Source of the DNA: Gaertneriomyces semiglobifer | Lineage: Eukaryota > Chytridiomycota > Chytridiomycetes > Spizellomycetales > Spizellomycetaceae | Reading direction: 5' to 3' | Assembly (NCBI GenBank): GCA_025558075.1 | Contig: JAHLKF010000001.1 | Location: 930,001-994,000 of the forward strand | DNA length: 64,000 bases | Shown here: positions 55,866 through 64,000 of the stretch, piece after piece | Layout of the letters: each line of letters opens with the position of its first letter | How positions within the stretch are numbered: position 1 is the first letter of the stretch | Translations under genes and position numbers: made by a program | Notes under the pieces: model-generated | Told to the model about the DNA's origin: nothing | Databases searched by the model: none | The model's input: only the letters and a program-made list of their open reading frames with translations

Positions 55866-56186
55866 GGAATTTGGTTTGTCTAGATTCAAGGGTATGGGCA
55901 ATTTTGTCTCTTTCAGCGGAGGGCATGGTATCCAAACTTGTTATATATGCTGGGTAGGTGTTTTCAATGGTATTGGGGCGACAGTCGCTCAGACTTCATG
56001 GTTGCGCTATCTTTAGGTAGGCTCATGTTTGTCGCCATAAGGTTATAGGTCCACCAAAACAGTTTACTAAATATACATTTATATCTACCGGAACCTAGCC
56101 CTGCTGATTGAAAATAGTATCTTCATAATCGTGTCGCTGAAGGCGGTTCCACATCCCGTGGGCGGCGGACCTTCCAGAAGACTACA

Positions 56187-56515
56187 ATGGAGCCCATCGA
56201 ACTTGTAACCGAATCGCTGGTCGACCAACGTGGCCGAGAAGCGGAGCTCGACCGTGAAGTACATGAAATGAGAAGAGCAATTGACGTGCTCAAGCAAAAG
56301 GTTTGAGTTGTTATTGCGACCTGGTTTACGCATGAGCCGTTGTTCACTAGTACATGTAGAACGACTCGCTACCAGAGCCGAGAGAAGAGACTGCGCGTAA
56401 GATCGAAGCCCTCGATGCTGCGGCTGGAAATCTGCATCGCGAGATAAAACGGCGAGAGAGCGAGCATGATGAACTCATCAAAAGGGCCGTCGACAGTGTC
56501 AATGCCAAACGTTAA
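56187..56515 (+). CDS. small coiled-coil protein, unknown function
   Basis: Exons 56187-56300 and 56402-56515, 75 aa. The intron is 101 nt with a weak GTTTGA donor and acceptor CGTAG at 56401. Only this acceptor keeps the second exon open to the TAA; an acceptor at 56360 gives a frame that stops early. The protein is almost entirely charged helix with heptad-like spacing (ELDREVHEMRRAIDVLKQK joined to IEALDAAAGNLHREIKRRES) and no other motif. It could be a subunit of a coiled-coil complex; no family was recognised. Placed between ZnF and HPD genes with no shared direction. Confidence 0.5.
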
Positions 56516-56991
56516 GGCTGTTCATGTTCACGCGTAACGAGAAGCTCTCTGTTGGAGTTATGAGCACGTTCGCAGGCACAATGTTCTTTCTCATAGAAGG
56601 AATGCTTTAAAGTAATCATTATATACGCTGGCATCCATCGTGTGTTAGATATGTTTTGTTGCTATCAACTTTTGAAATGAAATCCACTGTATGTCAGATG
56701 TGATCTATTTCTCTGTTGAATTCATGTCATGGAACATCCGAGCTCACTTATCACGTCTTTTGCAAGGACTTTCGCACCATGTTGACGTATGATTGGAATC
56801 AGAGTTGACGATGCTTCGCCATGTTGACAGATAGAACTTGGTGCATGTTGGGCACGCTGGAGCTAATCAAATGTAGTACGCGCAACCGCAAACTTCCTGA
56901 TCTTGACACTGAATCATATAAAACAAACTATATACAAAATCCATCTAAGAGTCCCACACAGGATATACGAAATAAGTTCAGCGCAAAGATC

Positions 56992-58381
<1,390 letters not shown>

Positions 58382-59065
58382 GATAAATGGCAGTTGATTT
58401 AACTTTGAAGAAAGGTACTTGAGTTCAGAAGCAATTGTTCAATTGCACACTGGTACGAAGAATGAGAGAAGGACTTGGTTTCTTCCTTTATATCTGGAAG
58501 GTGGAGTAACACAACAGTGTGGGGGGTATTTGCAATATCATCAATGGGATGGATGGATGGATGATACGAGTGACCTGACCGCGTGCCCGTCGGTTTTCTC
58601 TTTTTTTCTCTTTTTTTATTATGATATTATCCATGCCTCCCTTTGATGACGAGGGACCCAGAATCACAGACGTAAAACGATATCATAATGACAATCTTTA
58701 TATAATGAGCTTTACATGTACAAGACACTTGCTCTCGTCCTCATCATCATCTGGTTTTAATTAGGCTTCCTCTTATAATTCATTCCGGGGTGTGGCCTGC
58801 CTTTGCCTGCGAAACTCGGCGTCCAGCTCGACTTGTCCGGGCCTTGTTCTCCTCGCAGCCTCTCGCCCATGGGAAAGCCTCATATCGAAGGTGTGCAAAT
58901 GAAGATAGCCACGGGAATGTCACACAAACTGCGCGGCGCCAAGGAGAGCGGTGACTGTACCACTGCTGTGCCACTGGATGACAAATCGCGCTTGAGGCAC
59001 TTGGCGCGTCATGGAATTCTGCGACAGATGTTATCCAAAAGCTCCATGTAAAAAAATAAACCCGC
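58382..59065. other. divergent promoter with ATGG microsatellite
   Basis: An (ATGG)4 run lies near 58545-58565, followed by T-rich tracts (TTTTTTTCTCTTTTTTTATT). Open frames on both strands between 58780 and 59050 look accidental: their hydrophobic patches do not resemble a domain and none has splice or start support. Confidence 0.4.
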
Positions 59066-59710
59066 ATGAAGATGGCGACGAGCAGAAAGTTGGCATTTGC
59101 TGACCTGCCACGAGAGGTATTGTTCCTCATTCTGGTACATTTGCCGATCCCGTCGCTGTTCGTGACGCGTCGGGTGTGTCGTGCTTGGAATACGGACTCG
59201 GTGCGAGCGCTTGTTAACATTTTGTCCGTAACACCATGCGATCCGGATCTGGCACCCATCAAAGCTTGCGTTTCAACAGATGGCATGTGGTATCAAGAAC
59301 ATCTTGATAGTGCGCCGCTCATATGCTCAGGCACAAAAGGTCGAGGCGCCGATATGCGCCTACTGTTTCGTCCGACCGACAACGACTGGCCGGTTCTTGC
59401 GTACTTTGTCAATTCGGAAGGAAAAATAGAGATTTCCGTCAACTCAACGTTGAAAACAAGTGTTAATCTTGATCACTTGTACTTGACCAATGGCATTTCA
59501 GAAGACGCTGGTGACGGCTGGCGCATATCTTGTGCTGTCACCGAAAGACCCGACATCTCTCCCGGTGACCTTGAGGCAAAAGGCATACCGAGTTGGTTTA
59601 GCGGGAGACTTGTCTTTGGGATTCCGTCCGAAGTTTATTATATAAACGTTGACGTGAACGCTCTTGAGGTATCGCTGGGATGCCTGCGACACCTCTTTGA
59701 AGCTCTTTGA
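59066..59710 (+). CDS. F-box protein
   Basis: Single exon, 214 aa. ATG at 59066 is followed by a second Met two codons on (MKMATSRKL). Residues 8-50 form an F-box: FADLPREVLFLILVHLPIPS, then LFVTRRVCRAWNTD, with the conserved LP, hydrophobic and CRxW pattern that binds Skp1. The rest is beta-rich without kelch, WD40 or LRR repeats, so the substrate-recruiting part is unclassified. It would act in an SCF-type ubiquitin ligase. Convergent with Hikeshi, 180 bp apart. Confidence 0.8.
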   Translation: MKMATSRKLAFADLPREVLFLILVHLPIPSLFVTRRVCRAWNTDSVRALVNILSVTPCDPDLAPIKACVSTDGMWYQEHLDSAPLICSGTKGRGADMRLLFRPTDNDWPVLAYFVNSEGKIEISVNSTLKTSVNLDHLYLTNGISEDAGDGWRISCAVTERPDISPGDLEAKGIPSWFSGRLVFGIPSEVYYINVDVNALEVSLGCLRHLFEAL

Positions 59711-59890
59711 TTCAGCTTGAAATATGTGGGTTGTCGTGATGGCTGTTAGAGATTTGTGTGGCTGAGGCTGTTGCGGATGTAGTGAGAGATACCGGATATC
59801 GTATTGTTATTAGCTTTTGACTGTGATGCCACGAGGTAACTACAAGCCCAAAAGTTTAGATGTATAAGCAGTTATCGGACGCATTTGCCG

Positions 59891-60919
59891 TCAATCTGCC
59901 GCCTTCATAAATTGCACTCCAGACGGATCCGTCTTTAACTTCCTTTGCATGCTGTGATACCTGTACTCAATGATTCAGCAAGAGCGGCTGATTTTAGAAG
60001 CAAGAACTATGTGCTCACCAGTCTTGCAAGGCCTTTAGTGGTATATACGTGGTATTCCAATCAAGCCCGAACAACGCACTGCCTCCCAAGGGTATATGTC
60101 CTGCAAAGCTGGCGCAATGATTGTAAAAGTCTGAAATAAAAGTACAGAGTCAGTTGCCGCGTTGAAATCTTGAAGGACACGCAGAACTAACGTTCAAGTA
60201 GTTTGGCAATCACTGCTGATGGATCGATATTCTTGACCAGCGCCCCAGTGTTCGCTGGTTGCTGGGCCTTAGCCTGTCGCGCAACCTCTACCTGTGCCTG
60301 AACCACCTGCACAGGTTCAATGGAGATGCCCAACTGTGCCGGTGCCATCGCCGCAACTCCGGGTGATATAAGCGTTTCTTCTTGCATTGCATCTTCATTA
60401 CCGGCCGCAAAAGCAGATGTGACTTTCTTCCCTCCAAGCTTGAATATTGCCGATGGCTTCTCATTTGATATCATGCCAAGAAACTGCCATTGGGGACTCC
60501 TACTCAGGGACGGCCTACTATGAATGATAAGCACGGAGGGGTCTCAAAAAGCAGTTCTCGGAATTAGCATACCACAAAAAATGCACTGTCGCGGCCAAAC
60601 CTGGCGGAAATGGTTGTGCGCCCGTCATGAAGACAACTATGAGATGGAATGAACCAAAGAGTTAGCGTCCTCATGCCCGTACCGCTAGCAGCGCAGTCCA
60701 CGAGACCCCACACGCAAGTCTTACGTTTCACCCACCAATGTGGTTTATCTCCGCAGGCTGTTCGAGTTCAAAGACGTACTTTGTCATATCAACTGTTACC
60801 ATTGAGCCCAACAACCCATGTTAGATGAGATGAATAGCAAAACTTCTCCAGAAGTTCGAGCACACACCTTGTTGCAGGTTGGTCTGGACAAGACGACCCG
60901 CGACAATGCACCCGAACAT
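59891..60919 (-). CDS. H: Hikeshi/OPI10 family protein
   Basis: Minus strand, about six exons from ATG at 60919 (MFGCIVAGRLVQTN) to TGA at 59893-59891. The N-terminal FGCIVAGRLVQT, the VVVFMTG-like block (VFMTGAQPFPPGLAATVHF) and the middle WQFLGMISNEKPSAIFKLGG are diagnostic of Hikeshi, with QLGISIEPVQVVQ following. The last exons restore FYNHCASFAG and WYHSMQRKLKTDP, matching the family's C-terminal domain. Hikeshi carries Hsp70 into the nucleus during heat stress in animals and the yeast relative Opi10 is linked to phospholipid regulation (family knowledge). The short exon joins near 60730-60850 were inferred. Head to head with IAH1, about 190 bp apart. Confidence 0.88.
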
Positions 60920-61109
60920 CGGCGCTTCCATCCTGTCCTATGCTACTAAAGTGGACTGCCGATCAAAATTCCTTCCAGAGAGTTAAGCTGCAGTGCACGC
61001 TGCAGTGACCTGCCGCTGTAGCAATAATCCGTGTCTTCGGGAACTTTTCGAATCTGCTGGAACAAAACGCGGAAAAGCTCAACTTGTTAAGAGCGAGCGA
61101 CAAGAAACA

Positions 61110-61922
61110 ATGCAGAATCTCGCTTTAGACCAGATCGTGTTATTTGGGGATTCAATCACTCAGTTCGGAAGTAATGCGAGCCTGGAGGGATGGGCTGCAA
61201 CACTCGCCGACAAATATATGCGCAAGCTGGACGTGGTAAACCGAGGTTTCTCAGGTAAATAGGGTGGTCACCTCACGATTTGGGTGCTATTGAACACTCA
61301 ACTCACTCTACCAGGTTATAACACCGAGTGGGCGAAACATATCTTGTCGCCAATTTTACGTAGTGCTACTCCTACTGGCTCAAGCATACGTCTCGTCGTC
61401 ATCTTCTTCGGGGCAAACGATGCCGTACTTCCTTCCTCCCCACAGCAGCATGTGCCCATAACTCGGTATCAGGAGAACCTGCGGGAACTTATAAGCATTG
61501 TACGTGAGTTCTCACCGCATACGCATGTGCTCTTGGTAGCTCCGCCTCCAGTGCATGAAGCCAAGTGGGCCGCCGAGTGTGAAAGTCAGGGGCGAACTCT
61601 CAATCGTACAGTCGAGAACACACGGATATATCGCGATGCGTGCTTAAGCGTGGCCGCAGAGTGTGGTGTCGGAAAACTTGATCCCTGGTCAGCCTTCTTT
61701 GGCCAAGGAGCCGTATACGATGCGGACAGGGCGGCCGCTGCTCTTGTTGATGGCGTACATCTTTCGGCGATGGGGAACAAACTTCTTGGCAAAGCTTTGC
61801 TGAAAGAGATTGCCTCTACTTGGCGCGAATTGCGGCCGCAAGCTCTACCCACCTTGCTGCCCCTATGGCAAGACGTTACTACCGTACCGGCGTCGTTGTT
61901 CCAGGATCTCCCCACCATGTAA
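61110..61922 (+). CDS. IAH1: SGNH/GDSL hydrolase, isoamyl acetate esterase type
   Basis: Exons 61110-61254 and 61315-61922, 250 aa. An upstream in-frame run has no better ATG. The SGNH blocks are in order: FGDSITQ (nucleophile Ser), [10 protein letters not shown] (Gly block), FFGANDA (Asn block) and [10 protein letters not shown] (Asp and His). These and the length match Iah1, which hydrolyses short-chain acetate esters. A hydrophobic strand VLLVAPPPV precedes a variable helical region. No signal peptide, so it is probably cytosolic. Convergent with POLD4, 177 bp apart. Confidence 0.92.
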
Positions 61923-62099
61923 TCATAGAGCTAGCTGATTATGGAGATAAGAGTATATAGAACCGTAGCAAATCTTTATAATACTTGCGCTGCTAGAACA
62001 GGACTGTCTGCTACTATTTGTACACCTAGTGTGCGTGCGGTTCATCACGCAAATGCTGGTATTAATTGATGGAAATTCCTCTCTGTACTCATGTGGCTG

Positions 62100-62750
62100 T
62101 CAAAGCGCCTCTTTATGCCACAACGGCTCACGCAATTCATCGTCTCGCTGAATTTCAGGCATTGTTAAGACGGCCCCTACATTCTCTGGAGGATTAAGGT
62201 CCAGTTTCTTCGCTCGTTTCCATCTCTCCAAGCGACTTAACCCAACACAAGGACCGTACTAGGAGCCCACGAGTTAGCAACCGAGTCTGGAAGACCGCAG
62301 CCTGCTGGGACACGTCCTTCACCCTACCCCATAGTTCAAATCAAAATCACGCAACAACTTCAGCAATGACGGTCGGTCACTAAGGAGGTCTTTAATTGCT
62401 TGGGAAACTACAGGAGCGGCTACCCCATACTATCAGGCACTCGGTCGACATTTAAAACGACATCCATGCCTCACGGACATACCCAGGTTTGACGTCTTTA
62501 ACTTGACCTTCTCAGCATTGCTCTTCTGTGTGTCCTCAAGAGACGGGTTCACTTCAGCTATATCTACTGGTGCTTCATCTGGTGTTACGACTTCTTGGGG
62601 TATCTTCTTTTTGCCATCTTTCCGAACTGGACCCTTCTTCTTTGTACTTTTAAAATCAGTGAGCTTTCGCTGCCCTAAGACAGTTGAGCTCTCCAAAGAA
62701 GATGCGGATGAGCCCGCCGTAGCCTTCCTTCCACTAGCCCTTGTCTTCAT
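62100..62750 (-). CDS. POLD4: DNA polymerase delta subunit 4, PIP-box bearing
   Basis: Minus strand, exons 62750-62483, 62407-62328 and 62258-62100, 168 aa. The C-terminal exon reads YGPCVGLSRLERWKRAKKLD and PPENV, which is the POLD4/Cdm1 hallmark (YGPC, then LxRWxRA). The second exon gives LLRDFDLNYG just before it, so the join recreates the usual FDL-YGP spacing. The N-terminal exon is basic and disordered and carries QRKLTDF, a PCNA-binding PIP box. The subunit stabilises polymerase delta at replication forks. The start is the ATG at 62750 (MKTRASGRKATAG); an open run extends further upstream. Confidence 0.9.
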
Positions 62751-63013
62751 GGTGCTCCTCGTTTGCAACGCTCTGCGCTGCGGGGGACGCTTGCGCTGCT
62801 TTCCATCGCCGTTTTGAACACGCTCGCGCATCAGAGTCATGCGTGTGATCGATTACACAACTTAACAATGGCCTCATTCGAACGACCATGATACTTTTTG
62901 GCAGAACGGCATTGCAGGCGACTAATGCGGATCCCGCAGGAGCAGGCAGATATTGCTGAGAGGAGGATGAGAATGCCGTTGGAGACTGGAAGCTGCTAGG
63001 TTGGCCTTGTCGC

Positions 63014-64000
63014 ATGTCCATCACCACCAACTTGATTCGACTGGTGCCTCAACCGCCACTCCACACGCCAATAGATCCTCAGGTCCTCAATTCCTGGGTC
63101 CTTGTCGAAGCACCATTGGCGCCTAAACGTCATGTTGAGATGAATGGAAAAGGCTCCGACTTGGAAGATCATGGTGGATATATCTCCGTGGTAAGGATGA
63201 TGTCCGTGTTATGCGCGCTCGTTGAAGCCGAGGTTCGATTTGATGATGTTTGCCCACATAGAGAACCGTTCGTCATATCAAACGTATACTTGCGAGGAAT
63301 TTGGTTGTTCCTCCTGCGGCTTCCACAGCTTATGCTCAATCTCCGATTTCCCGCACAAGCTCTCCTCCAACGTTTACACGCGAAGCGTCCTTTCATTCGG
63401 CGGATGCGTCCAGCCGGACACCGGCATCACGAAATAACTCCATCGACGGCGAAGACACCCATCCGCTACTGAATAAGAGGTTAGCATCTCATAGGCCGAC
63501 GAAGCGCACATTATCGTCGGCTAGCGCTGCTGAAAGGCTATTTCACGAAAAGCTCAACCGTGCCGTATGCGCGTCAACGCACCAACTGCCCACGTTATAT
63601 TACACCTTGAGTCGAAAGGGATCTTCAGACCATGACACACCATTCTATGTTAGCGAAATCTTGCCTCGCTCTTTAAACCCGTCATGGAATACTCTGGATC
63701 AAGAATCATATATAAGTCCAGCCCCATTGAGCGCCACATGTTTGACGATGCGTGTGCATGCCCGTCTACCTGGATGCGACAAAGTTCATACTGTCAAGGT
63801 GTTGTCGATTGATCTCTCCAAGTTAACGTATCTTGGAGAAGAGATATCGCAACGAATGGCGCCTTTCCCAACAAACACCATCATACTTTCGTTTATCGAT
63901 GGCTACTTTTCGGTTTGCAAGACGGATGCCGAGGTATACGCATACTCTTTGACGCTGAATTTGGCCGGACCTGACAGTCAAGGCTTGTTAGGAGTCGACG
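63014..64000 (+). CDS. UVRAG: UVRAG/VPS38-like protein, 5' part only (cut by window end)
   Basis: Exons 63014-63190 and 63262 to beyond 64000, at least 305 aa. The open frame continues without a stop to the window end, so the C-terminus is missing. The first exon is MSITTNLIRLVPQP then SWVLVEAPLAPK. The second begins RTVRHIKRILARNLVVPP and, after a Ser/Thr/Pro linker, has the C2-like domain of UVRAG: LPTLYYTLSRKG, FYVSEILPRSLNPSWNTLD, VKVLSIDLSKLTYLGEE and NTIILSFIDGYFSV. UVRAG/Vps38 is a subunit of the class III PI3-kinase complex II in endosome and autophagy traffic. A coiled coil and C-terminal domain would follow outside the window. Divergent from POLD4, 263 bp apart. Confidence 0.88.

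Noticed and set aside
58780..59286. Long minus-strand frame overlapping the F-box start
   Set aside because: No ATG-supported start, composition like antisense coding sequence, and no domain; it overlaps the clear F-box exon.

Overview
The window is nuclear DNA of a zoosporic (flagellated) fungus, most likely a chytrid. It holds about 36 protein genes in 64 kb on both strands. Most are split by short GT-AG introns of roughly 50-100 nt and packed 50-900 bp apart. Fungal markers are a septin, a GPI-anchored Thr/Pro-rich wall-type protein, a cytochrome b5-acyl-CoA dehydrogenase fusion and Mediator Med7. Flagellar markers that most fungi have lost are axonemal dynein intermediate chain DNAI1, an IQCH-like protein and a MORN2-like protein. 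No rRNA, convincing tRNA, CRISPR array or intact transposon was seen.

Layout. 0-5 kb: an alpha/beta-hydrolase ending in a PTS1-like AKL, an SCP2 sterol-binding protein, a disordered Ser-rich protein, a GPI-type protein and a second hydrolase. 5-7.4 kb: a GC-rich island flanked by tandem repeats that carries an EsV-1-7-like cysteine-repeat protein fused to a PD-(D/E)XK-like C-terminal domain. It looks foreign, probably of giant-virus or algal affinity. 7.9-18.1 kb: cytochrome b5-ACAD (also ending AKL), complex I NDUFA8, a DMT/YdcZ transporter, a DUF952 protein, MORN2-like, ARIH1-type RBR ligase, an OBAP/DUF1264 protein and a mitochondrial coiled-coil membrane protein. 18.3-30.6 kb: VPS39, DNAI1, PhoD phosphatase, septin, ribosomal protein eL22. 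30.7-46.3 kb: a polytopic membrane protein, 6-phosphogluconate dehydrogenase, MED7, DHX35 helicase, a small Ala-rich hydrophilic protein, and the large Sec7 ARF-GEF. 47.2-64 kb: an orphan, a Nudix-like protein, IQCH, a C2H2 factor, a small coiled-coil protein, HPD, an F-box protein, Hikeshi, IAH1 esterase, POLD4 and the start of UVRAG/VPS38, cut by the window end.

This is mostly housekeeping gene content and not a single operon or cluster. Thematic links are peroxisomal lipid metabolism (two AKL-tailed enzymes and an SCP2 protein within 10 kb), endolysosomal traffic (VPS39, SEC7, UVRAG) and the flagellum (MORN2, DNAI1, IQCH). Exon coordinates were deduced by hand from splice consensus, reading phase and family similarity. 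The most unusual element is the EsV-1-7-like gene at 5.7-7.3 kb.
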